A program made the position numbers and the translations under genes. This document shows, piece by piece, positions 43,643 to 55,553 of a DNA stretch of 64,000 nt. The DNA is taken from NCBI RefSeq assembly GCF_021347895.1, contig NC_067132.1, positions 6,671,268-6,735,267 of the forward strand, read 5' to 3'. The notes under the pieces are model-generated. The model had not been told where the DNA came from. It saw nothing but the letters and a program-made list of their open reading frames with translations, and ran no database searches. This DNA is from Acanthochromis polyacanthus (Eukaryota > Chordata > Actinopteri > Pomacentridae). Position 1 is the first letter of the stretch; each line of letters opens with the position of its first letter.

Positions 43643-45967
43643 TTAAAGCTGCAAGCAGCGATGGACGGGTCCTCGCATCCACACTGGTCGGTGAATCCAC
43701 GCACGACCACCAGGTGGCGCTGCGACTGAGAGTGTATGTCAGCCTCTGAATCGCATCTGGACCAGAGTCCAATCATACATGTAAAATTTCAGCCAGATTG
43801 GAGCATGTTCAGACTAGTTATATAGCATTTCCTGCCCATCCACCACCAGGTGGCGCTGTAACTCAGAGTGTATTTCAAACAGTGGATGTGATGAGGGCTG
43901 GACTCTGATCACTCATGAAAAGTTTCAGGCTGATTTGATCATGTAGAGGCCAGTTATACAGCATTTATTGTCCCTCCAACAGGTGGCGCTGCAACTGAGT
44001 GTCTGTTGGCCTGTAGATGTGATCAGGATTGGATTGTGATCACACATGGAAAGTTTGAGGCAGATTGGAGCATGCAGAGGAGAGTTATACAGCAGTTGTT
44101 GTTTCATGGCGAAGCATCAAAACTCTAATGGTCGCCATGGCCACGCCATTTGGCTTCTGGTTAAACTTTTGATAACTTTTCCAAACCAAGTCCTGCTGTG
44201 TGGACTGACAAAATTTCAGATCTCCTGGAATTATCCCCGAGGAGGTATTAACTCTCAAAAATGAGAAAAATCATCAAAAATCTCACAATTAATCCAAGAT
44301 GGCCGACTTCCTGTTGGGTTTAGGACATGGCTCCAAGAGGCTTTTTTGTGCGTCCTGATGTGCTCTATAAGCCTCCCAAATTTCATGGATGTAGGTGAAA
44401 CGTGCTGGGGGGGCTGTTTGTTAAAAATACTGTAGGGGGCGCTATAGCATGTGCAGTGCCGAGATGCATACAGTGTTGTTCCTTGGGTCAATGGTGATGT
44501 GTGTGGTAATTTTTGTGAGCATTGGAGTATTCCTAACCTGTCAGAAAGGGCTTTGTTTTTCATGGCGATATTTGGTTGCTACGGCAACAGCGTTGCATGA
44601 AATGTCACACCCTTCACAGTGTGTGATTGTCAAGAGGTGAAGACTCGACTGACCAATTTCCAGCATGATATCATCAAGTTTGGGGCCATTGTACCTGAAA
44701 ATATAAGGCCTTAAACTTACTATTACCAACAGGTGGCGCTATGACTTTTTCAAAATTTATGAGTGTGGATGTGTTCAGACTGGACCTGGTATCCAGCATG
44801 TGAAGTCTGAGGCAGATAGGATGTTGTTCAGCTGAGATATGAATCGTTAAATTTTCATGGCGAAACATCGAAATTGGTTTGGCCGCCACAGACACGCCCT
44901 TTGATGACAAGTCACCATTTTCACTGGGATGCATCATCAATGTGTTCAGCCTGTTGTCACCGCATTTGAAGTGAATATGATCAACCGGGTAACAATAGGG
45001 CATGAAAGTGTAAAAGATGTCTATTTCCTGAAACCACAAGGTGGCGCTATGACTGTCAATGAATATCCCTATGTGGATGACATCAGGACAGGACTGTCAT
45101 CATACATGTAAAGTTTCAGGCAGATTGGAGCATGTTGAGAAGAATTAGACACCACTTCCTGTTTCATGGCGAAGGATCAGTTGTTTGAGGCTCCGCCATG
45201 GCCACACCTTTTGGCTTCTGGTTGAGTTTTTGATAACTTTTCATCAGAAAGGTCTGGTGCATGTACTGGCCAAATTTCAGTTCTCTCAGACTTATCCACT
45301 AGGAGCTATAAATTTTGACAAATGTACAGCAAATTCAAGATGGCCGACTTCCTGTTGGGTTTAGGGTGTGGCTGTGATTGACTTTTTGGTGTGTCCTGAT
45401 GTGGTGCATATGCCCACCAAATATTGTAGCTGTAAATAAAACATTGTGGAAGTTGGCCTAATGACCACTTTTTCAATTTTGCAGGTGGCGCTATAGAGCC
45501 ATTTTTCCACACATATGCGCAACTCCCATAAAATATCAAATTTTTCGCCAGTCCGGATGTGCACGCCAAATTTCACGCGTTTTGCTTCATGATAAGGCCC
45601 CCAAAAAGGCAACTCATTTACCGGGAGAAATTAATTTTGACAAATTTACAGCAAATTCAAGATGGCCGACTTCCTGTTGGGTTTAGGGCGTGGCTGTCCA
45701 TGACTTTTTGGTGTGTCCTGATGTGGTGCATATGCCCACCAAATATTGTAGCTGTAAATGAAACATTGTGGAAGTTAGCCTAATGACCACTTTTCAATTT
45801 TGCAGGTGGCGCTATAGAGCCATTTTGCCACACACATGCGCAACTCCCATAAAATATCAAATTTTTCGCCAGTCCTGATGTGCATGCCAAATTTCACGCG
45901 TTTTGGAGTATGATAAGGCCGCCAAAAAGCCAATTTACTTTACGGGAGAAAAAAAAAAAAAAAAAAA
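43643..45967 (+). repeat. Array unit 1 (A type, 2325 bp)
   Basis: It begins TTAAAGCTGCAAGCAGCGAT followed by GGACGGGTCCTCGCATCC, the A-type start. It has GGTGGCGCT sites at about 43711, 43847, 43979, 44730 and 45038 and a TAGGGGGCGCTATAG site at 44433. The modules AAGATGGCCGACTTCCTGTT and CTTCCTGTTTCATGGCGAAG recur. It is nearly identical to unit 2 over most of its length. Open frames in it are short, shared by all units and have stops between them; none looks coding. Confidence 0.92.
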
Positions 45968-48306
45968 TTAAAGCTGCAAGCAGCGATGGACGGGTCCTCG
46001 CATCCACGCTGGTCGGCGAATCCATGCACGTCCACCAGGTGGCACTGTGACTGAGAGTGTGTGCTGGCCTCTGAATCACATCTGGACCAGAGTTTAATCA
46101 CACGTAAAATTTCAGCCAGATTGGAGCATGTTCAGACTAGTTATATAGCATTTCCTGCCCATCCACCACCAGGTGGCGCTGTAACTCAGAGTGTATTTCA
46201 AACAGTGGATGTGATGAGGGCTGGACTCTGATCACTCATGAAAAGTTTCAGGCTGATTTGATCATGTAGAGGCCAGTTATACAGCATTTATTGTCCCTCC
46301 AACAGGTGGCGCTGCAACTGAGAGTGTCTGTTGGCCTGTAGATGTGATCAGGATTATATTGTGATCACACATGGAAAGTTTGAGGCAGATTGGAGCATGC
46401 AGAGGAGAGTTATACAGCAGTTGATGTTTCATGGCGAAGCATCAAAACTCTAATGGTCGCCATGGCCACGCCATTTGGCTTCTGGTTAAACTTTTGATAA
46501 TTTTTCCAAACCAAGTCCTGCTGTGTGGACTGACAAAATTTCAGGTCTCCTGGAATTATCCCTGAGGAGGTATTAACTCTCAAAAATGAGAAAAATCATC
46601 AAAAATCTCACAATTAATCCAAGATGGCCGACTTCCTGTTGGGTTTAGGACATGGCTCCAAGAGGCTTTTTTGTGCGTCCTGATGTGCTCTATAAGCCTC
46701 CCAAATTTCATGGATGTAGGTGAAACGTGCTGGGGGGGCTGTTTGTTAAAAATACTGTAGGGGGCGCTATAGCATGTGCAGTGCCGAGATGCATACAGTG
46801 TTGTTCCTTGGGTCAATGGTGATGTGTGTGGTAATTTTTGTGAGCATTGGAGTATTCCTAACCTGTCAGAAAGGGCTTTGTTTTTCATGGCGATATTTGG
46901 TTGCTACGGCAACAGCGTTGCATGAAATGTCACACCCTTCACAGTGTGTGATTGTCAAGAGGTGAAGACTCGACTGACCAATTTCCAGCATGATATCACC
47001 AAGTTTGGGGCCATTGTACCTGAAAATATAAGGCCTTAAACTTACTATTACCAACAGGTGGCGCTATGACTTTTTCAAAATTTATGAGTGTGGATGTGTT
47101 CAGACTGGACCTGGTATCCAGCATGTGAAGTCTGAGGCAGATAGGATGTTGTTCAGCTGAGATATGAATCGTTAAATTTTCATGGCGAAACATCGAAATT
47201 GGTTTGGCCGCCACAGACACGCCCTTTGATGACAAGTCACCATTTTCACTGGGATGCATCATCAATGTGTTCAGCCTGTTGTCACCGCATTTGAAGTGAA
47301 TATGATCAACCGGGTAACAATAGGGCATGAAAGTGTAAAAGATGTCTATTTCCTGAAACCACAAGGTGGCGCTATGACTGTCAATGAATATCCCTATGTG
47401 GATGACATCAGGACAGGACTGTCATCATACATGTAAAGTTTCAGGCAGATTGGAGCATGTTGAGAAGAATTAGACACCACTTCCTGTTTCATGGCGAAGG
47501 ATCAGTTGTTTGAGGCTCCGCCATGGCCACACCTTTTGGCTTCTGGTTGAGTTTTTGATAACTTTTCATCAGAAAGGTCTGGTGCATGTACTGGCCAAAT
47601 TTCAGTTCTCTCAGACTTATCCACTAGGAGCTATAAATTTTGACAGATGTACAGCAAATTCAAGATGGCCGACTTCCTGTTGGGTTTAGGGTGTGGCTGT
47701 GATTGACTTTTTGGTGTGTCCTGATGTGGTGCATATGCCCACCAAATATTGTAGCTGTAAATAAAACATTGTGGAAGTTGGCCTAATGACCACTTTTTCA
47801 ATTTTGCAGGTGGCGCTATAGAGCCATTTTTCCACACATATGCGCAACTCCCATAAAATATCAAATTTTTCGCCAGTCCTGATGTGCACGCCAAATTTCA
47901 CGCGTTTTGGTTCATGATAAGGCCGCCAAAAAGGCAATTCATTTCCCGAGGAGCGATTAAGTTTGAAAAATTTACAGCATATTGAAGATGGCCGACTTCC
48001 TGTTGGGTTTAGGGCGTGGCTGTAATTGACTTTTTGGTGTGTCCGGATGTTCTGCATATGCCCACCAAATATTGTAGCTGTACATGAAACATTGTGGCAG
48101 TTGGCCTAATGACTACTTTTTCAACTTTGCAGGTGGCGCTATAGAGCCATTTTGCCACACACATGCGCAACTCCCATAAAATATCAAATTTTTCGCCAGT
48201 CCTGATGTGCATGCCAAATTTCACGCGTTTTGGAGTATGATAAGGCCGCCAAAAAGCCAATTTACTTTACGGGAGAAAAAAAAAAAAATAATAATAATAA
48301 TAATAA
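45968..48306 (+). repeat. Array unit 2 (A type, 2339 bp)
   Basis: Same A-type start. From 46130 to 47870 it follows unit 1 at a fixed offset of 2325 bp with only occasional single-base changes (for example TCATCA at 44671 versus TCACCA at 46996). Its last 370 bp contain one extra pass of the GCCGACTTCCTGTTGGGTTT module compared in detail with unit 1. It ends with an A run and (AAT)n. Confidence 0.92.
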
Positions 48307-50611
48307 TTAAAGCTGCGAGCAGCGTTGAACGGGTCCTCGCATCCTTGCTGGTCGGCGACCCCAAGCATGTCCACCAGGCAATGCTACGACTGAGAGTATA
48401 TTTAGGCCCACGGATGTCACAAAGGCTGGATTCTGAGCACACAGGTCAAATTTCAGGCAGATTGGATTATGTACAGGCTATTTATGCAGCACTTTCTGTC
48501 CATCCACCAGGTGGCGCTATCTGTGTTACTGTATATTGGTCTATGAAACTCATCAGGACTGGACTCTGATCAAACATGTTAAGTTTGAGGCAGATTGCAG
48601 CATGTACAGGGGATTTACATAAGACGTCCTGCTTCATGGCGTAACATTAAAGTTCAGTTGGCCGCCATGGCCATGGCCTTTAAGTTTTGTGAACAATTTT
48701 CACAAATACTCAACCTGAAGGCGTGTCGTATATATTGTCCCAATTTCAGATGTTTTGGAGCTATTGTCTGTGAGAAATGAATTGTTGAAAATGATCAAAA
48801 ACACCAAAAATCTGACATTTAATTCAAAATAGCGGACTTCCTGTTGGGTTTAGAGAATGACTCCAAGAGACTTTTTTGTTTGCACTGACGTGCTACATAT
48901 GCATGCCAAATTTCATAGTCATAGGTGAAAGTCTGTGTGAAGGCTATTTTTAAAAATTCTGTAGGGGGCGCTATGACACATACTGTGGATGTATTTTGGC
49001 CTATAAATGTGATCAGGACAGGACTGTGTTCAATCATGTGAGGTCTGAGGTAGACTGGAGCATGCAGAGGATAGTTAGATAGCACTTGATGTTTCATGGC
49101 AAACCATCAAAATTCTGGAGGTCGCCATGTCCACACCCTTTAACTCTGGAAGAATCTTTTAATAACTTTTGATCATAACATTGTGTTATATATCCTGGCA
49201 AAATTTCAGCTCTCTAGCAGTTAAACCCCAGGAGGAGTTCGCTCTCAAAAATTAAAAAAATAGAGAAAATTTGTCCACTTAATTCAAAATGGCGGACTTC
49301 CTGTTGGGTTTAGGGGATGGCTCCAAGAGGCTTTTTTGTGCGTTCTGATGTGCTCTATATGTCTCCCAAATTTTGAGGATGAAGGTGAAACGTGCTGCCG
49401 GGGCTGTTTATTAAACATACTGTAGGGGGCGCAATAGCACATGCCCTGCAGAGATGGACACATTCTTATTCCTGGAGACGACAGTGATGTGTGTGTAAAT
49501 TTTGGTGAGCTGTTGAGCATTCTAAGCCTGTCAAAAAGTACTTTGTTTGTCACAAAAACAACGCGTTGCCACGGCAACAGCATTTCATCAAATATCAAAA
49601 TCTTCACACTGTGGTATTGTCTGGGGGTGAAGAATCAGCTGACCAATTTTCAGAATGATATGACAAAGTTTGGAGCAATGATGTGTGCAAATGTAATTTC
49701 TAAACTGCTTGTTACCAAGAGGTGGCGCTATGACTTTGTCTAAATTTTTCAGTGTGGATGTCCTCAAACTGGTTCTGGTGTCCAGCACATGAAGTTTGGG
49801 GCAGATAGGATCCTTTGCAGCTGAGATATGAACACTTCAATTTTCATGGCGAAACATCAAACTTTGCCGTCCCGCCACAGACACGCCTTTTCATCACACG
49901 TCACCATTTTTTCTGTGCTTCATCATCAATGTGTTCAGGCTTATGTCACAACATCTGAGGTGAATCTGAGCAACAGGCTAAGAATAGTACATGAAAGTCT
50001 AAAAAATGTCAAATTCTTGATACCACAAGGTGGCGCTGTGACTGTGAATGAATCTTGCTGTATGGATGTCATCGAGGCAGGTCTGTGATCATACATGTAA
50101 AGTTTCATTCAGATCGGAGCATGTTCAGGAGAGTTACACAGCATTTCCTGTTTCATGGCGAAGGATCAAATTTCGACAGGCCGCCACGACCACACCCTTT
50201 AACTATGGAGGAAGATTTTGATAACTTTTTCTCAGGAAGGTCTGCTGTATGTACTGGCAAAATTTCAGATCGCTCAGACTTTTCCCCGAGGAGGAGTTCA
50301 TCATAGATTTTGTACAGTTAACGCATGATGGCGCACTTCCTGTTGGGTGTAGAGCATGGCTGTGATTGACTTTTTTGTGTTTCCTCATGTGCTGCATATG
50401 CCTCCCAAATTTTGTTGCTCTCGACCAAACTCCCTCTGAGTTGGCCTAATACCACTTTTTAAAATTTTGTAGGGGGCGCTATGGAGCCATTTTGCCACAC
50501 ACCTCCACATGCCCTAAAAAATATGAAATTTTTCGCCAGTTCTGATGTGTGTGCAAATTTTCATGACTTTTCGAGCATGTTCAGGCCCTGAAAAATGCAG
50601 TTGTTTTGGCA

Positions 50612-50647
<36 letters not shown>
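48307..50647 (+). repeat. Array unit 3 (B type, 2341 bp)
   Basis: The start changes to TTAAAGCTGCGAGCAGCGTT with GAACGGGTCCTCGCATCC, the B type used by all units from here on. CCACCAGGTGGCGCTA at 48504 is one of the closest CTCF-like matches in the window. It ends with (AAT)n at about 50614-50647. Confidence 0.92.
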
Positions 50648-50648
<1 letters not shown>

Positions 50649-52955
50649 TAAAGCTGCGAGCAGCATTGAACGGGTCCTCGCATCCTTGCTGGTCGGCGAC
50701 CCCAAGCATGTCCACCAGGCAATGCTGCGACAAAGTGTATTTAGGCTCATGAATGTAACGAGGACTGGATTCTGAGCACTCAGGTCAAATTTCAGACAGA
50801 TTGGAGCATGTACAGACTATTTTTGCAGCACTTTGTGTCCATCCACCAGGTGGCACTATGTCTCTGACTGTATAGTGGTCTATGAAACTCATCAGGACTG
50901 GACTCTGATCAAACATGTTAAGTTTGAGGTAGATTACAGCATGTACAGGCGATTTACACAAGACGTCGTGCTTCATGGCGTAACATTAAAGTTCAGTTGG
51001 CCGCCATGGCCATGCCCTTTGAGTTTTGTGAACAATTTTCGCAAATATGCAACCTGAAGGCGTTTCTTATATATTTTCCCAAATTCAGGTGTTTTGGAGT
51101 TATTGCCAGTGACAAATGAATTGTTGAAAATGACCAAAAACACCAAAAATCTGAGATTTAATTCAAAATGGCTGACTTTCTGTTGTGTTTAGAGAATGAC
51201 TCCAAGAGACTTTTTTGCTTGCACTGATGTGCTACATATGCATGCCAAATTTCATAGTCATAGGTGAAAGTCTGTGTGGAGGCTATTTTTGAAATTCTTT
51301 TAGGGGGCGCTATGACACATACCGTGGATGTATTTTGGCCTGTAAATGTGATCAGGACAGGACTGTGTTTAATCATGTGAGGTCTGAGGTAGATTGGAGC
51401 ATGCAGAGGATAGTTAGGTAGCACTTGATGTTTCATGGCGAACCATCAAAATTCTGGAGGTCGCCATGTCCACACCCTTTGACTCTGCAAGAATCCTTTG
51501 ATAACTTTTGATCATAACATCGTGTTGTATATCCTGGCAAAATTTCAGCTCTCTCGACCTTAACCCCGAGGAGGAGTTCGCTCTCAAAAATGAAAAAAAT
51601 ACAGAAATTTTATCCACTTAATTCAAAATGGCGGACTTCCTGTTGAGTTTAGGGGATGGCTCCAAGAGGCTTTTTTGTGTGTCCTGGTGTGCTCTTTAGG
51701 CCTCCCAAATTTTGTGGATGTAGGTGAAACATGCTGCGGGGGCTGTTTATTAAACATACTGTAGGGGGCGCTATAGCACATGCCCTGCAGAGATGCATAC
51801 AGTGTTATTCCTTGAGACGACTGTGATGTGTGTGTAAATTTTGGTGAGCTGTTGAACATTCTAAGCCTGTCAAACAGTACTTTGTTTGTCACAAAAACAA
51901 CGCGTTGCCACGGCAACAGCATTTCATCAAATATCAAAATCTTCACACTGTGGTATTGTCTGGGGGTGAAGAATCAGCTGACCAATTTTCAGAATGATAT
52001 GACAAAGTTTGGAGCAATGATGTGTGCAAATGTAATTTCTAAACTGCTTGTTACCAAGAGGTGGCGCTATGACTTTTTTTAAAATTTTTCAGTGTGGATG
52101 TCCTCAAACTGGTTCTGGTGTCCAGCACATGAAGTTTGGGGCAGATAGGATCCTTTGCAGCTGAGATATGAACACTTCAATTTTCATGGCGAAACATCAA
52201 ACTTTGCCGTCCCGCCACAGACACGCCTTTTCATCACACGTCACCATTTTTTCTGTGCTTCATCATCAATGTGTTCAGGCTTATGTCACAACATCTGAGG
52301 TGAATCTGAGCAACAGGCTAAGAATAGTACATGAAAGTCTAAAAAATGTCAAATTCTTGATACCACAAGGTGGCGCTGTGACTGTGAATGAATCTTGCTG
52401 TATGGATGTCATCGAGGCAGGTCTGTGATCATACATGTAAAGTTTCATTCAGATCGGAGCATGTTCAGGAGAGTTACACAGCATTTCCTGTTTCATGGCG
52501 AAGGATCAAATTTCGACAGGCCGCCACGACCACACCCTTTAACTATGGAGGAAGATTTTGATAACTTTTTCTCAGGAAGGTCTGCTGAATGTACTGGCAA
52601 AATTTCAGATCGCTCAGACTTTTCCCCTAGGAGGAGTTCATCATAGATTTTGTACAGTTAACGCATGATGGCGCACTTCCTGTTGGGTGTAGAGCATGGC
52701 TGTGATTGACTTTTTTGTGTTTCCTGATGTGCTGCATATGCCTCCCAAATTTTTTAGCTCTCGGCCAAATTCCCTCCGAGTTGGCCTAATACCACTTTTT
52801 AAAATTTTGTAGGGGGCGCTATGGAGCCATTTTGTCATACACTACCACAATTCCTTTAGAATATAAAATTTTTCACCAGTTCTGGTGTGTGTACAAATTT
52901 TCATGACTTTTTGAGCATGTTTAGGCCCTCAAAAATGCAGTTGATCTGAGAGACA

Positions 52956-52987
<32 letters not shown>
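50648..52987 (+). repeat. Array unit 4 (B type, 2340 bp)
   Basis: Reference-like B unit. The GGTGGCRCT/GGGGGCGCT sites fall at about 50843, 51301, 51772, 52054, 52373 and 52810. It is almost identical to unit 5. It ends with (AAT)n. Confidence 0.92.
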
Positions 52988-52988
<1 letters not shown>

Positions 52989-55287
52989 TAAAGCTGCGAG
53001 CAGCATTGAACGGGTCCTCGCATCCTTGCTGGTCGGCGACCCCAAGCATGTCCACCAGGCAATGCTGCGACAAAGTGTATTTAGGCTCATGGATGTAACG
53101 AGGACTGGATTCTGAGCACTCAGGTCAAATTTCAGACAGATTGGAGCATGTACAGACTATTTTTGCAGCACTTTGTGTCCATCCACCAGGTGGCACTATG
53201 TCTGTGACTGTGTAGTGGTCTATGAAACTCATCAGGCCTGGACTCTGATCAAACATGTAAAGTTTGAGGTAGATTACAGCATGTACAGGGGATTTACACA
53301 AGACGTCCTGCTTCATGGCGTAACATTAAAGTTCAGTTGGCCGCCATGGCCATGCCCTTTGAGTTTTGTGAACAATTTTCGCAAATATGCAACCTGAAGG
53401 CGTTTCTTATATATTTTCCCAAATTCAGGTGTTTTGGAGTTATTGCCAGTGACAAATGAATTGTTGAAAATGACCAAAAACACCAAAAATCTGACATTTA
53501 ATTCAAAATGGCTGACTTTCTGTTGTGTTTAGAGAATGACTCCAAGAGACTTTTTTGCTTGCACTGATGTGCTACATATGCATGCCAAATTTCATAGTCA
53601 TAGGTGAAAGTCTGTGTGGAGGCTATTTTTTAAATTCTTTTAGGGGGCGCTATGACACATACTGTGGATGTATTTTGGCCTGTAAATGTGATCAGGACAG
53701 GACTGTGTTTAATCATGTGAGGTCTGAGGTAGATTGGAGCATGCAGAGGATAGTTAGGTCGCACTTGATGTTTCATGGCGAACCATCAAAATTCTGGAGG
53801 TCGCCATGTCCACACCCTTTGACTCTGCAAGAATCCTTTGATAACTTTTGATCGTACCATCGTGTTGTATATCCTGGCAAAATTTCAGCTCTCGAGAACT
53901 TAACCCCGAGGAGGAGTTCGCTCTCAAAAATGAAAAAAATAGAGAAATTTTATCCACTTAATTCAAAATGGCGGACTTCCTGTTGAGTTTCGGGGATGGC
54001 TCCAAGAGGCTTTTTTGTGTGTCCTGGTGTGCTCTATAGGCCTCCCAAATTTTGTGGATGTAGGTGAAACATGCTGCCGGGGCTGTTTATTAAACATACT
54101 GCAGGGGGCGCTATAGCACATGCCCTGCAGAGATGCATACAGTGTTATTCCTTGAGACGACAGTGATGTGTGTGTAAATTTTGGTGAGCTGTTGAACATT
54201 CTAAGCCTGTCAAAAAGTACTTTGTTTGTCACAAAAACAACGCGTTGCCACGGCAACAGCATTTCATCAAATATCAAAATCTTCAGACTGTGGCATTGTC
54301 AGGGGGTGAAGACTGAGCTGACCAGTTTCCAGAATGATATGACAAAGTTTGGAGCAATGATGTGTGCAAATGTAATTTCTAAACTGCTTGTTACCAAGAG
54401 GTGGCGCTATGACTTTTTCTAAATTTTTCAGTGTGGATGTCCTCAAACTGGTTCTGGTGTCCAGCACATGAAGTTTGGGGCAGATAGGATCCTTTGCAGC
54501 TGAGATATGAACACTTCAATTTTCATGGCGAAACATCAAACTTTGCCGTCCCGCCACAGACACGCCTTTTCATCACACGTCACCATTTTTTCTGTGCTTC
54601 ATCATCAATGTGGTCAGGCTTATGTCACAACATCTGAGGTGAATCTGAGCAACAGGCTAAGAATAGTACATGAAAGTCTAAAAAATGTCAAATTCTTGAT
54701 ACCACAAGGTGGCGCTGTGACTGTGAATGAATCTTGCTGTATGGATGTCATCGAGCCAGGTCTGTGATCATACATGTAAAGTTTCATTCATATTGGAGCA
54801 TGTTCAGGAGAGTTAGACAGCATTTCCTGTTTCATGGCGAAGGATCAAATTTCGAAAGGCCGCCACGACCACACCCTTTAACTATGGAGGAAGATTTTGA
54901 TAACTTTTTCTCAGGAAGGTCTGCTGTATGTACTGGCAAAATTTCAGATCGCTCAGACTTTTCCCCTAGGAGGAGTTCATCATAGATTTTGTACAGTTAA
55001 CGGCGCACTTCCTGTTGGGTGTAGAGCATGGCTGTCATTGACTTTTTTGTGTTTCCTGATGTGCTGCATATGCCTCCCAAATTTTTTAGCTCTCGGCCAA
55101 ATTCCCTCCGAGTTGGCCAAACACCACTTTTTAAAATTTTGTAGGGGGCGCTATGGAGCCATTTTGTCATACACTACCACAATTCCTTTAGAATATAAAA
55201 TTTTTCACCAGTTCTGGTGTGTGTACAAATTTTCATGAGTTTTTGAGCATGTTTAGGCCCTCAAAAATGCAGTTGTTCTGAGAGACA

Positions 55288-55322
<35 letters not shown>
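52988..55322 (+). repeat. Array unit 5 (B type)
   Basis: It follows unit 4 base for base over long stretches (for example 52988-53200 versus 50648-50860). A 9-bp loss near 55001 removes the GCATGATGG seen in its neighbours. It ends with (AAT)n and is separated from unit 6 by an extra block. Confidence 0.9.
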
Positions 55323-55326
<4 letters not shown>

Positions 55327-55553
55327 CCGTAGGGTTTCAATAGTGTCCTACGGCACCGTTGGTGCCTTGGACAGCCGGTGCCCTTGCACCGCCTGTCCTC
55401 GGCACCTCGGTGCTCGGACCCTAATAATAATAATAATAAAAAACCCTAAGGTTCCAATAGGGTCCTTCGGCACCGTTGGTGCTCGGACCCTAATAATAAA
55501 AAACCCTAAGGTTCCAATAGGGTCCTTCGGCACCGTTGGTGCTCGGACCCTAA
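55323..55553 (+). repeat. Extra block between units 5 and 6: three short repeats with a hairpin
   Basis: Three passes of AACC(C/G)TA..GGTT..CAATAG(G)GTCC..CGGCACCGTTGGTGC..CTCGGACCCTAAT occur at 55325-55425, 55439-55493 and 55498-55553. The last two are almost identical, about 58 bp apart. The first contains an extra hairpin, GGTGCCTTGGACAGCCGGTGC facing GCACCGCCTGTCCTCGGCACC (55360-55406). No other unit junction in the window has this block. Confidence 0.9.

Noticed and set aside
55439..55553. Interstitial telomere repeat because of AACCCTAA words
   Set aside because: CCCTAA occurs singly within a longer 58-bp repeat and never in tandem TTAGGG runs.
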